The notes: generated by a model not told the origin, from the sequence alone. Positions 23,513-32,249 are shown, numbered from the stretch's first letter. The stretch is DNA of 43,406 nucleotides from Bacteroidales bacterium UBA1205 (GCA_002309615.1 DBXT01000051.1:1-43406); one strand, 5' to 3'. Program-made: numbers and translations.

Positions 23513-24232
23513 ATGAAAAAACTTGTTCTATTAATTTCAGTGTTGGCTTGTTATTGTGCTGCACAAGCTCAAGTGGTAACAAAAATTTATCAATACAAAT
23601 CGGGTACATATACAGATTTGGAAACTACAGATTATCAATACAAAGGAGCATGGTATGAAGCTAATATCCGTTTTGGTTTTGAAATACAAAATGGTTCCAC
23701 CGCTCTGCCTGCCGGAGAAAAAATTATCGTTAAATTGAATCCTTTTAACGATCCGGATGAATACGAATACACTTTAAATGCCGCTTTGGGTGCAGGTGAA
23801 ACAGTGAAACTTAACGAGTTGACCACTTTCGCTTTTGGTAATTACGACAATGCTCTCAGAGTGATAGATGAAAGAACCAAAGAAGGAACTGTATGCGCAA
23901 CAGTATTATCCACCACCACTTTGGGCGATTTGAGCAAAGGCAACAATAGCGATAAATGCGTTACTTTCAAAATAATAAACGCAACCGCTATTGACGATGC
24001 AACTCTCAGCAATGTAACTATTTATCCTACCATGGTAAGCGATAATTTGAATATCAACAATGTTGAAAATGCCAATATAAGTGTATATGCTTTGAATGGC
24101 CAATTGATCAACAAAGTGGAAAATGCCAACGGCAATGTCAGCATAGACATGAGCAATTGCGCTGCAGGCATGTATATGGTAAAAATACAATCCGACAACA
24201 ATGTACGTATAGAAAAAATACAAGTACGTTAG
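23513..24232 (+). CDS. T9SS cargo protein, tandem paralogue 4
   Basis: The 239-residue protein has a signal peptide ending AQAQ (1-20). Its N-domain shows EIQNGSTALPAGEKIIVKL (about 57-75), aligning with the NNxSxxxxAGD segment of the others. A cysteine pair follows (C128 in GTVCATV, C149 in NSDKCVTF). The type A sorting domain (about 163-239) reads VTIYPTMVSDNLNI, ISVYALNGQLINK, MSNCAAGMYMVKI and KIQVR. The usual YPNP is YPTM here. It ends one residue or so short of the others (VR instead of VVK). A strong terminator lies 20 bases downstream. The unit has its own promoter, so the four genes are probably regulated separately. Confidence 0.88.
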   Translation: MKKLVLLISVLACYCAAQAQVVTKIYQYKSGTYTDLETTDYQYKGAWYEANIRFGFEIQNGSTALPAGEKIIVKLNPFNDPDEYEYTLNAALGAGETVKLNELTTFAFGNYDNALRVIDERTKEGTVCATVLSTTTLGDLSKGNNSDKCVTFKIINATAIDDATLSNVTIYPTMVSDNLNINNVENANISVYALNGQLINKVENANGNVSIDMSNCAAGMYMVKIQSDNNVRIEKIQVR

Positions 24233-24252
24233 TCTGTTTACAACATTACAAA

Positions 24253-24280
24253 AATCGGTCGCAAGACCGATTTTTTTTTT
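24253..24280 (+). terminator. Rho-independent terminator after paralogue 4
   Basis: AATCGGTC pairs with GACCGATT around a GCAA loop, followed by a run of T. Confidence 0.92.
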
Positions 24281-24333
24281 GGCATAAAATTTGAATAAGT
24301 AAAAGTAAGAGTAACCTTAAAAATATCAACAAA

Positions 24334-25260
24334 GTGAAAACAATAGTAATAATAAAACGGGTGATGTTGCTGGGCTTTAGTTTGGCGGTGATGAGTGCAA
24401 GTGCTCAGTTGCCATCAAAAATCACAGCAGAGAGCAAAGACTTAAAAGGAAAAGTCAGCTCATGTGTAGAAACTGTTTACAAAGCCTCAGAAGTAAACGG
24501 TGAAATACAAAAAGGTGACAAGACTTCGGAATGGGTGTATAATTTTGATAAAAACGGAAACGTAGTCCTGTTCCAAGCCATAGGAGGCAATGGTAAAACA
24601 CTTCGTAAATATGTATATAGTTACGATAAAGAAGGTAGAGAAATCAAAAGAGTGTGGTATAGTGCCTCTGCGGCTGTGTATAGGGAGTATGTTACCACAT
24701 ATGACAACAACATGCCTAAGAAGTATGTGGTAAAAGACGGTGACGGTAAAATGCTTGACAGCTCTTATTTTGAAGGAAACGGCGGTAAAATAGAAGTTGA
24801 AAACTTATATGCCAAAGTAGGCGATAGTATTACAACAAAAAAATATAATTACACATACACCAACGGCTATTTAACGGAAAAAATAGAGAAAAAAGGCACT
24901 GAGGCAAAAATAAAAGAATGGTATAAATATGATGCAAAAGGTAATCTTTTGCAAGAAAAGAGGTACAATGACAAAGGAGAGCTTTCGTACCATTATATAT
25001 ATACTTACAATAGCAACGGGGATAAAATAGAGAGAAGGAGCATGAGCAAATCCGGTAATTTGAGCCGTATTATCACCTACGCCTACGATGACCACGGAAA
25101 TATGACGGAAGAAACATGGTATGATAGCGGAAAGAAAATTTTGAGAATGCAGAAATTTACTTATACTTATGACCATAACGGCAATTGGATATCAAAAATA
25201 TCGTATGAGGGATTAGAAGAAAGAGTAATAGCTATTACGCTACGTTCCATTGCGTATTAG
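24334..25260 (+). CDS. Secreted YD-repeat-like (RHS-like) protein
   Basis: The 308-residue protein uses a GTG start and has a signal peptide ending SASAQ (about 1-25). The rest is made of short tyrosine-rich repeats such as YSYDKEGREIKR, YKYDAKGNLLQEKRYNDKG and YAYDDHGNMTEETWYDSG. They recur about every 25-30 residues and form the kind of beta-hairpin array seen in RHS/YD-repeat and MORN-like surface proteins. No sorting domain, toxin domain or membrane anchor was found, so its location is periplasmic or outer-surface by an unknown route. It lies 54 bases after the terminator of the T9SS array and has its own terminator. No good promoter match was seen; AAAATTTG near 24286 is weak. Confidence 0.7.
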   Translation: MKTIVIIKRVMLLGFSLAVMSASAQLPSKITAESKDLKGKVSSCVETVYKASEVNGEIQKGDKTSEWVYNFDKNGNVVLFQAIGGNGKTLRKYVYSYDKEGREIKRVWYSASAAVYREYVTTYDNNMPKKYVVKDGDGKMLDSSYFEGNGGKIEVENLYAKVGDSITTKKYNYTYTNGYLTEKIEKKGTEAKIKEWYKYDAKGNLLQEKRYNDKGELSYHYIYTYNSNGDKIERRSMSKSGNLSRIITYAYDDHGNMTEETWYDSGKKILRMQKFTYTYDHNGNWISKISYEGLEERVIAITLRSIAY

Positions 25261-25290
25261 TTAACGAATGAATTTTTATTGTTACTGTTG

Positions 25291-25322
25291 AGAGGGAGTT
25301 GTTGCAACTTCCTCTTTTTTTT
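25291..25322 (+). terminator. Rho-independent terminator after the YD-repeat-like gene
   Basis: GAGGGAGTTG pairs with CAACTTCCTC (one G-T pair) around a 3-base loop, followed by eight T. Confidence 0.85.
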
Positions 25323-25374
25323 AGTTTCTTTTCATTCGGTGATTGTGTTTAGGTTCGGGCAAGCGGACACAAAT

Positions 25375-25408
25375 AAAAAAAACCGAACTTTAGGTTCGGT
25401 TTTTTGTT
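25375..25408. terminator. Bidirectional terminator, mainly for the minus-strand lipoprotein gene
   Basis: AACCGAAC and GTTCGGTT form an 8-bp stem with a 5-base loop, with A-run on the left and T-run on the right, so it can act on both strands. It sits 22 bases beyond the stop of the gene at 25431-25772. Confidence 0.88.
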
Positions 25409-25430
25409 GTTGTTGAAGAATTAGCAATAA

Positions 25431-25772
25431 CTATTCAATTTGTTTGCCACCTCTTAAAGCAGCTCTTTTGTCTGCTGCGGTTTCAGCTTTTTCAGCTGCT
25501 TCTATTGTAGCTTCGGTAGCTACTTTTTTAGCTGCTTTTTTTACGGCTGTTTTAGCGTCAGTTTCAGCTGCTGCTTCTGCTTGAGCTGCTGCTTCAGCTT
25601 CGGCTGCTGCTAATGCTGCTGCTTCTGCTTCTGCCAATGCTGCTGCTTCAGCTTCTGCTGCTGCGATGGAATCAGCTATTCTTTGTTCTTCTGCTGCTTG
25701 TTCTTCAGCGCTGGGACCGCAGGATACAAATACCAAACCTGCTACTGCTAATAATGCAAATAATTTTTTCAT
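25431..25772 (-). CDS. Small alanine/glutamate-rich lipoprotein
   Basis: The 113-residue protein has a lipoprotein signal peptide with lipobox FVSC (Cys18). From about 21 to 70 it is an Ala/Glu-rich low-complexity helix with repeats of the type AEAEAAAL. The tail is Lys/Ala-rich (KTAVKKAAKKVA) and ends RGGKQIE. The DNA is correspondingly repetitive (GCTGCTTCTGCT-type repeats, 25560-25680), so length may vary between strains. Such proteins may form envelope coiled coils or peptidoglycan-associated spacers; no family was recognised. It has its own promoter (25810-25818) and terminator and is divergent from another lipoprotein gene. Confidence 0.78.
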   Translation of the reverse strand: MKKLFALLAVAGLVFVSCGPSAEEQAAEEQRIADSIAAAEAEAAALAEAEAAALAAAEAEAAAQAEAAAETDAKTAVKKAAKKVATEATIEAAEKAETAADKRAALRGGKQIE

Positions 25773-25809
25773 TTTCTTTGTGTGTTAAATTTTGTATACT
25801 AAATTTTCG

Positions 25810-25818
25810 GCAAAGATA
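25810..25818 (-). promoter_or_regulatory. -7 element for the Ala-rich lipoprotein gene
   Basis: On the minus strand ATGT is followed by TATCTTTGC, 37 bases before the start codon. Confidence 0.68.
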
Positions 25819-25896
25819 ACATAAAAAATGCTATTAATGGTCGGAAAATGAAAAAAAATTTTTTTCTTTTTTTTTGTTTTGTATTGTTTTAAATTG

Positions 25897-25905
25897 TATT
25901 TTTGC
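25897..25905 (+). promoter_or_regulatory. -7 element for the lipoprotein gene at 25971
   Basis: TATTTTTGC with TTTTTG ending at 25875 as a -33 candidate, giving 21-base spacing. The start codon is 65 bases downstream. A long T/A-rich stretch precedes it. Confidence 0.68.
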
Positions 25906-25970
25906 AAAGTTGTAATAACGCTTAAAGCGAAAAAGTAAAATTTAATATTAACAAATAAAAAAGAAGTAAA

Positions 25971-26645
25971 ATGAAAAAGATTTTATTATCAATGGCCGCA
26001 TTGGCTTTCGTATTGGTATTTGCAAGTTGTGGCAATGATAAAAATGCCCCTGTAATTACTCTTCCTACTGATGAAGCAACTCCGGTATTTGATTTAGGAG
26101 ATGCAGAAGCAGCTTTAGCAGGTGTTACTGCTAACGACGATGTAGATGGTGATGTAACCGCTAATCTTACCGTTACCGGTTTGGATTACGCTGGCGCCGC
26201 TACACTTACTTATTCTGTTGTTGACCAAGTTAACAATGAAGGTACCATAGGTAGAGAAGCTATTATTTCTACCGGCAGATTAGGTGGTCATTATGATGTA
26301 TCAAGCAAAGATGTAGATGATCCTGAAGCAGCTCCTGTTAGTTACAATGTAACTGCTGCAAAAGCAAATGATCCTGCTAAATTAATCATCAGCAATTTCT
26401 TTAATGCAGACTGGGTACTTACTTTGGATGCAGTTGCCGGACAAGCTTCTATGACTAACGAATCTAATCCTATCCGTGCATCTTACGCTGATGGCCAAGT
26501 TTTAGTATATGCTACTGCAACTTATGCTCCTACATCCAATCCTGCACAATATACCATATTGGTAGTAAATTATAATTTCCGTGATGCTGTTTTAGGAGAT
26601 GTTATAGCTACTTACGAAGATACTTTTGAATTACAAGTGAAATAA
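25971..26645 (+). CDS. Lipoprotein with a DUF5011-like immunoglobulin-fold region
   Basis: The 224-residue protein has a lipoprotein signal with FASC (Cys20). The first mature segment (APVITL ... GDAEAALAGVTANDDVDGDVT) resembles DUF5011/HYR-like Ig-fold domains, which follow a xPxIxL start with NDDxDGDVT. The remaining 130 residues are beta-rich without recognised motifs. These lipoproteins are often outer-membrane surface components of Bacteroidota. The codon usage looks biased toward A/T-ending codons as in an abundantly expressed gene, but this was judged only by eye. A strong terminator follows at 26670-26696. Confidence 0.78.
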   Translation: MKKILLSMAALAFVLVFASCGNDKNAPVITLPTDEATPVFDLGDAEAALAGVTANDDVDGDVTANLTVTGLDYAGAATLTYSVVDQVNNEGTIGREAIISTGRLGGHYDVSSKDVDDPEAAPVSYNVTAAKANDPAKLIISNFFNADWVLTLDAVAGQASMTNESNPIRASYADGQVLVYATATYAPTSNPAQYTILVVNYNFRDAVLGDVIATYEDTFELQVK

Positions 26646-26669
26646 GTATTAAATTTTAATCATAAGACG

Positions 26670-26696
26670 GGCTGCACTTGTGCAGCCTTTTTTTTT
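26670..26696 (+). terminator. Rho-independent terminator after the DUF5011-like lipoprotein gene
   Basis: GGCTGCAC pairs with GTGCAGCC around a TT loop, followed by nine T. Confidence 0.93.
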
Positions 26697-26736
26697 GTAA
26701 TACGATAATCATAATAAGGTATTGATAAAAAAATGC

Positions 26737-26745
26737 TACCTTTGC
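26737..26745 (+). promoter_or_regulatory. -7 element for aspS
   Basis: AAAAAAATGC followed by TACCTTTGC, 30 bases before the ATG. Confidence 0.7.
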
Positions 26746-26775
26746 AACAGTCAAAAAAAGTAAAGAATATATATA

Positions 26776-28533
26776 ATGTATAGAACAAATACTTGTGGCG
26801 AACTCAATATCGCCAATGTGGGTCAAGAGGTTGTATTATGCGGATGGGCACAGCGTATTCGTAAAATGGGTGGAATGACGTTTATAGACATCAGAGACCG
26901 TTATGGTATCACCCAGTTGGTATTCAGCAATGAGATAAATGCGGCATTGTGCGAACAAGCCAATCGTATAGGCAGGGAATTTGTATTGCAGGTAGCCGGA
27001 AAGGTGGCGGAACGCAGTTCCAAAAATGCCAAAAACCCCACAGGGGAGATAGAAATAATAGTAAGTTCATTAAAAGTGCTTAATGAGGCGGCCACACCTC
27101 CTTTTACCATAGAAGATGATACCGACGGAGGGGATGATTTGCGTATGCGGTATCGTTATTTGGACCTTCGCCGCAATTGCGTGCGTGCAAATTTGGAATT
27201 AAGACACAAAATGGCATTTGAAGTTCGCAAATATTTGGATGAGCATGGTTTTTTGGAAGTGGAAACACCGGTGTTGGTCAATTCCACCCCTGAGGGTGCC
27301 CGTGATTTTGTGGTGCCCAGTCGTATGAATGCCGGTCAGTTTTATGCTTTGCCGCAAAGTCCGCAAATATTAAAACAATTGTTGATGGTGTCGGGTTTTG
27401 ACCGCTATTTTCAAATAGTAAAATGTTTTCGTGATGAAGATTTGCGTGCCGACCGTCAGCCGGAATTCACCCAGATAGACTGTGAAATGTCGTTTGTAGA
27501 GCAGGAAGATATCCTCAATATGTTTGAAGGAATGAGTCGTCATTTGTTCAAAGTGATAAAAGGCATAGACCTGCCTGCTTTGCCTCGTATTTCTTGGCAT
27601 GATGCCATGAAATATTACGGTTCGGACAAGCCTGATACCCGCTTTGAGATGAAATTTGTGGAATTGATGGACATACTCAAAGGTTATGGTTTTTCCGTAT
27701 TTGATAATGCCGTATATATAGGCGGTATTTGTGCCAAAGGTGCGGCCACATATACCCGCAAACAATTAGACGCCCTCACCGAATATGTAAAACGTCCGCA
27801 AATAGGAGCCAAAGGCATGGTATATGCAAGAGTGGAAGCCGATGGCAGTGTAAAATCCAGCGTGGATAAATTTTACACTCAGGAGGTGTTGCAAAAAATG
27901 AAAGCGGCATTCCAAGCCCAAGCCGGTGATTTGATATTGATACTCAGCGGAGATAATGCCAATAAAACTCGTAAACAATTGTGTGAGTTGCGTTTGGAAA
28001 TGGGTTCACAATTGGGTTTGAGAGATAAAAACAAATATTCCTGTTTGTGGGTGGTGGATTTTCCTATGTATGAATGGAGCGAGGAGGAAAATCGTTTGAT
28101 GGCTATGCACCATCCGTTTACCTCACCTAAGTCGGAAGATATTCCGCTGTTGGACACCGACCCTGCATCGGTGCGTGCCAATGCTTATGATATGGTTATC
28201 AACGGAGTGGAAGTCGGTGGAGGATCTATACGTATTCACGACAGCAAATTACAGGCAAAAGTATTTGAAGTATTAGGGTTTACTCCGGAAAAAGCTCAGG
28301 AAAAATTCGGCTTTTTGATGAATGCCTTTAAATTCGGGGCACCTCCTCATGGCGGATTGGCATACGGCTTAGACCGTTTTGTATCATTGTTTGCCGGTTT
28401 GGACAGCATACGCGATTGCATAGCCTTTCCTAAAAACAACCAAGGAAGGGATATGATGTTGAATGCTCCCGGAGAATTAGACCCTTCGCAATTAGCGGAA
28501 TTGAATATCACTACAACAATAAAAAGCGAGTAA
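26776..28533 (+). CDS. aspS: Aspartate--tRNA ligase
   Basis: This class II synthetase charges tRNA-Asp with aspartate in the cytoplasm. The 585-residue length is that of the bacterial type. An OB-fold anticodon domain comes first (VVLCGWAQRIRKMGGMTFID, about 19-38). Class II motif 2 follows (FRDEDLRADRQPEFTQID, about 218-235), then the bacterial GAD insertion (about 290-420) and motif 3 (GGLAYGLDRFVSLFAG) near the C-terminus. The protein looks intact. It has a clear promoter and stands alone, facing the - strand operon that ends at 28589. Whether it also charges tRNA-Asn cannot be told from the window. Confidence 0.98.
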   Translation: MYRTNTCGELNIANVGQEVVLCGWAQRIRKMGGMTFIDIRDRYGITQLVFSNEINAALCEQANRIGREFVLQVAGKVAERSSKNAKNPTGEIEIIVSSLKVLNEAATPPFTIEDDTDGGDDLRMRYRYLDLRRNCVRANLELRHKMAFEVRKYLDEHGFLEVETPVLVNSTPEGARDFVVPSRMNAGQFYALPQSPQILKQLLMVSGFDRYFQIVKCFRDEDLRADRQPEFTQIDCEMSFVEQEDILNMFEGMSRHLFKVIKGIDLPALPRISWHDAMKYYGSDKPDTRFEMKFVELMDILKGYGFSVFDNAVYIGGICAKGAATYTRKQLDALTEYVKRPQIGAKGMVYARVEADGSVKSSVDKFYTQEVLQKMKAAFQAQAGDLILILSGDNANKTRKQLCELRLEMGSQLGLRDKNKYSCLWVVDFPMYEWSEEENRLMAMHHPFTSPKSEDIPLLDTDPASVRANAYDMVINGVEVGGGSIRIHDSKLQAKVFEVLGFTPEKAQEKFGFLMNAFKFGAPPHGGLAYGLDRFVSLFAGLDSIRDCIAFPKNNQGRDMMLNAPGELDPSQLAELNITTTIKSE

Positions 28534-28588
28534 GCGGTAGTAATTCCTTTTTTTAGCAAAAAGAGTGTAATTATTGCACGGCGGGAAT

Positions 28589-30340
28589 TTAAAATAAAGC
28601 GGAATATCCGAAATTAATTTTGCCGGTGGCAAATTTTATAGGATTGTTTCTTTGCTTGCCAAGAGCATAGCTAAGAGAAAAAATACCCGCTTTGGTATTG
28701 AATGCTATGCCTAATCCAAAGCCGAAGGGGAAATCGCTGACATAGTTGCCGGTATGTTTTTTTTCGTAACCTGCCGCATCAAAAAAAGCTTGCAGATACG
28801 ATTGTTTTGCAAAAGAAAATCTTACTTCATTGCTTAATATTACGTAAGTTGAAGCCAAAATGGAATGATGGTCAAATCCTCGTAAAGTGTGGAGTCCTCC
28901 TATTTGTAATAATTCGTTTTCATAAAGCGAGCCGGCTTGAAGATGAGCGGCTTTGCACATCAACACCCATGTCCATCGTTTTCCCATAGGGAAATAAAAG
29001 TCGGCGGCAATACCGGCTTTTAATTGAACGGTTTTATCAGCAATACCGTTGTATAACGATGGTTCTATCATGGCATTTTTGATAATTTTTTTGTTGCCGG
29101 CGGCAAGGTTGACATCTATTTGATAGCCTTTGTGCGGATTGTAGATATAGTCCAAATGTTTTACATTGAAAGAGAATCCGTACCAATGCATGTTATAGTC
29201 GATAATGCCGGGTAAAACGGTGAGCGTTTTTAATGATTCGTTGTGAGTGAGTCTGGAATTTTGAAAAGCGTAATAAACTTTAATGTACCCGTTGGATAGT
29301 AAATAATAGCGAAGTCCTGCTTCGGCATACAAGTTAAGATACTGTGTATCTTTTTTTTCCATATTGAAACTTGCATCTACGGACAAAGCTGTATAGAAAA
29401 GATAAGGGAAATCGACGGCAATATCCAACAATTGTGATTGCACTTGCGTGCGTTTCCAAGAAAGTAACAGGTGTTCTCCTATACCGAATATATTGTTGAG
29501 ATTCAGATTGATATTTCCGGTAACAAGTACCTTTCCTGATATTTCATCGCTGGGAACCAATCCCAAATAGCCTTCAAATTGATTTACTTTTTTCTTTTCG
29601 GCAAAAATATACAGAGCCGCTTTATCTTGAGAAAAGGAAACACCGGGGTTGCGAGTGAGTTGGAGATAATTTAAATTTTGTAATTTATCGTTCACCTTGT
29701 TTACAACGGATGCATTGTAAGCTTTTTTTCTTTTTATTCCGAGGTAGCCGTATAAAAAACTTTGGTGCAATTTTACGTTTCCTTCTGTAATAATGCTGTC
29801 AAACAAAATGAAATTATTTTTTTTGATTTCCATAACAGCCTTGCCACCGTTTTCATCGGGCAATATTTGAGCAATTTTTACTTCGGCAAAGGGATAGCCG
29901 TGGTTCTCAAGAAAAGATAATATTTGTGTGCTGGCGGCGGCAAGCTCATTAACATCAGCAGGATTGTTATGTTTTTTATTGTAGTTAAACAATTGAAAAT
30001 CATTACTATCACAATCAATGCAACGAATTTCGGTATTTTGAATTTTCATACAAGGGCCTACAAATATCAAGGCATAGATAGTGTCATTGCTTATCCATAT
30101 ACTATCCGAGACGGCAGAAATGTATTGAGCCTGATGTAAGGAATAAATTATTTTATTGATATGTTTTCTGGCTTGGGTAATGGAGGCGTAATAGGGTTTT
30201 TCATGCGTTTTCTCTATGATGTCGCGAGCTTGGGCGGAACATTGAATATATTGTTTGTTTAGTACATATTGTGCTTGTAATGAACAATTTATAAGTATAA
30301 CAAGTAGGATTAAATATATTTTATTACCATTTTGAGGCAT
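28589..30340 (-). CDS. BamA/TamA-like outer membrane protein (POTRA plus beta-barrel)
   Basis: The 583-residue protein has a signal peptide (1-24, SLQAQ). A periplasmic part (about 25-240) with at least one POTRA-like unit (FLENHGYPFAEVKIAQI, then ENGGKAVMEI) follows. A barrel of alternating hydrophobic strands comes last, including a LRGFDHHSIL segment like the conserved loop-6 region of the Omp85 superfamily. It ends in aromatic residues (GYSALF), as barrel proteins do. It is shorter than BamA, so it is an accessory Omp85-type protein for protein or lipid insertion rather than the main BamA. It lies 12 bases after a PorT-like gene downstream of purD. Confidence 0.82.
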   Translation of the reverse strand: MPQNGNKIYLILLVILINCSLQAQYVLNKQYIQCSAQARDIIEKTHEKPYYASITQARKHINKIIYSLHQAQYISAVSDSIWISNDTIYALIFVGPCMKIQNTEIRCIDCDSNDFQLFNYNKKHNNPADVNELAAASTQILSFLENHGYPFAEVKIAQILPDENGGKAVMEIKKNNFILFDSIITEGNVKLHQSFLYGYLGIKRKKAYNASVVNKVNDKLQNLNYLQLTRNPGVSFSQDKAALYIFAEKKKVNQFEGYLGLVPSDEISGKVLVTGNINLNLNNIFGIGEHLLLSWKRTQVQSQLLDIAVDFPYLFYTALSVDASFNMEKKDTQYLNLYAEAGLRYYLLSNGYIKVYYAFQNSRLTHNESLKTLTVLPGIIDYNMHWYGFSFNVKHLDYIYNPHKGYQIDVNLAAGNKKIIKNAMIEPSLYNGIADKTVQLKAGIAADFYFPMGKRWTWVLMCKAAHLQAGSLYENELLQIGGLHTLRGFDHHSILASTYVILSNEVRFSFAKQSYLQAFFDAAGYEKKHTGNYVSDFPFGFGLGIAFNTKAGIFSLSYALGKQRNNPIKFATGKINFGYSALF

Positions 30341-30352
30341 AGCGGGAGATGA

Positions 30353-30952
30353 TTAAAATTGGTAATAGAGATAGAAAATAATAGCATTGTTCCACATATA
30401 GGTTTTATATGTTCCGGAGTTTCGTAAAACATAGTTTCGTCCGATAGGCGAAAGGGAATAGTTGAATTTTATGCCTAAACCGAAGTATTTTTCAAAATAA
30501 TAATTGAGGTCGGCTACACCTCCGAGTTCAAAAATGTGAAATTTATGGTCGGTTTCCAAGTCTTCTCCGTTGAATTTTTCTTTGGCGCTGGCCAAAATGT
30601 TGAACGAAGGACCGGCTTGCAGATGGAAGCCTTTCCAAAAGTTCCATCCGAACAAAATAGGTATTTCCACCTGATGCAGGGCAATTTTGTATATGCCGCT
30701 ACCAACGCCGCGGCTACCCTTTTGGGCGTAGTTGATTTCCATTTGTAATTTGCAATGAATGTTTTCAAAAGGGTAATAGGCGAAAGTGCCCACAAAAACA
30801 CCTGCTTTGTGGTAACCGTTATAGTCATCACCATCTACTTGCGTTATGGTGGCTCCTGCTTGTATGCCACCTTTTATCTTTTGTGCCGTTAAGGATGGAA
30901 TAATAAGCAGTAAAAAGAAAGATATGTATAGTGTTTTAAAGGTTATTTGCAT
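30353..30952 (-). CDS. PorT-like outer membrane beta-barrel protein
   Basis: The 199-residue protein has a signal peptide (about 1-23, ending LTAQ). An eight-strand-type barrel of the OMP_b-brl_2/PorT family follows, with KGGIQAGATITQVDGDDYNG, LHQVEIPILFGWNF and GLGIKFNYSLSPI, ending FYLYYQF. True PorT takes part in T9SS assembly in Porphyromonas. Many Bacteroidota carry several members, so this one need not be PorT itself. Its ATG overlaps the purD stop by 10 bases and the BamA-like gene begins 12 bases on. The three genes are thus probably one transcript. Confidence 0.8.
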   Translation of the reverse strand: MQITFKTLYISFFLLLIIPSLTAQKIKGGIQAGATITQVDGDDYNGYHKAGVFVGTFAYYPFENIHCKLQMEINYAQKGSRGVGSGIYKIALHQVEIPILFGWNFWKGFHLQAGPSFNILASAKEKFNGEDLETDHKFHIFELGGVADLNYYFEKYFGLGIKFNYSLSPIGRNYVLRNSGTYKTYMWNNAIIFYLYYQF

Positions 30953-32223
30953 ACGTCTAAACCTATATCTTTCCGATAGTATTTTTTGTCAAATTGTATT
31001 ATTTCGGCATTTTTGTTGGATAGTGCCAAGGCTTGTTCAAGTGTATCGGCCATGGAGGTAACGGTCATCACACGACCGCCTGCGGTAAGCAATTCACCTT
31101 GTTCGTTACGGCGGGTGCCGGCGTGAAAAATTCGGCTGTCGCTTATTGCTTCGCAATGAGAGATGATTTTTCCTTTTTCATATTTCTCGGGATATCCGCC
31201 CGATACTAACATGATGCTGGCTACGCATTGGTCGGAAATATTGATGGTATCTTGGTGCAGGGAGCCGTGAGCGGTATGAAGGAATAGTTCTACCAAATCG
31301 TTGTTAATACGAGGCATTACCGATTCTGTTTCAGGATCTCCCATACGGACATTGTATTCTATTACATAAGGATCTCCATTCACATTCATCAGCCCTATAA
31401 ATATGAATCCATGATATATGATGCCTCTTTGTTGAATGCCTTGTATGGTAGGCTTGATGATTCTATCTTCCACTTTTTGCATAAATACCTCATCGGCAAA
31501 AGGAACGGGTGAAACAGACCCCATTCCGCCTGTGTTAAGGCCGGTATCCCCTTCGCCTATGCGTTTATAATCTTTTGCGGAGGGTAGTATAAGATAGGAG
31601 TTGCCGTCGGTGAGGACAAAAACAGAAAGTTCTATCCCTTTGAGATATTGTTCTATCACTACTTTGTGTCCGGAGTTACCGAATTTGTTTTCCAAGAACA
31701 TGGCATGGAGTTCTTTTTCTGCTTGAAGTATGTCCTCGGTGATGATAACACCTTTGCCTGCAGCCAGTCCGTCGGCTTTGAGCACATAAGGGGCCTGCAT
31801 GGTATGCAAAAAAGCAACGGATTGTTCGTATTCATCGGCGGAAAAAGTGCGGTAAGCAGCCGTAGGAATGTGATATTCTTGCATAAACTCCTTGGCATAG
31901 TCTTTACTTCCTTCCAAACGGGCTCCCGCTTGGGAGGGACCTATTACCATCACATGTTGGGTGCTTGTATCTTTTTTGATAGCATCATATATGCCGTCAA
32001 CCAAGGCTTGTTCCGGCCCCACTACCAGCATATCTATTCTCTTTTCAAGTATAAATTGTTTAATCCCGGCAATGTCATTGTCAGCAATGGCTACGTTCTG
32101 TCCGCACAGGGCGGTACCGGCGTTGCCGGGGGCAATATATAATTGTGTACATAGCATACTTTGGGATATTTTCCAAGCCAAAGCGTGCTCTCTTCCTCCT
32201 GATCCTAATAACAATATTCTCAT
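30943..32223 (-). CDS. purD: Phosphoribosylamine--glycine ligase
   Basis: PurD joins glycine to phosphoribosylamine with ATP, the second step of purine synthesis. The 426-residue length is usual. The N-terminal Rossmann region (MRILLLGSGGREHALAWKI) and the ATP-grasp region (VLKADGLAAGKGVIITED, and later PYVIEYNVRMGDPETESVMP) are complete. A TATCTTTGC promoter element sits 26 bases upstream, divergent from rpiB. The two envelope genes after it have no purine link and probably use the purD promoter only for expression. Confidence 0.97.
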   Translation of the reverse strand: MRILLLGSGGREHALAWKISQSMLCTQLYIAPGNAGTALCGQNVAIADNDIAGIKQFILEKRIDMLVVGPEQALVDGIYDAIKKDTSTQHVMVIGPSQAGARLEGSKDYAKEFMQEYHIPTAAYRTFSADEYEQSVAFLHTMQAPYVLKADGLAAGKGVIITEDILQAEKELHAMFLENKFGNSGHKVVIEQYLKGIELSVFVLTDGNSYLILPSAKDYKRIGEGDTGLNTGGMGSVSPVPFADEVFMQKVEDRIIKPTIQGIQQRGIIYHGFIFIGLMNVNGDPYVIEYNVRMGDPETESVMPRINNDLVELFLHTAHGSLHQDTINISDQCVASIMLVSGGYPEKYEKGKIISHCEAISDSRIFHAGTRRNEQGELLTAGGRVMTVTSMADTLEQALALSNKNAEIIQFDKKYYRKDIGLDVCK

Positions 32224-32249
32224 GATATACCCTATTTGTTATATATTGG

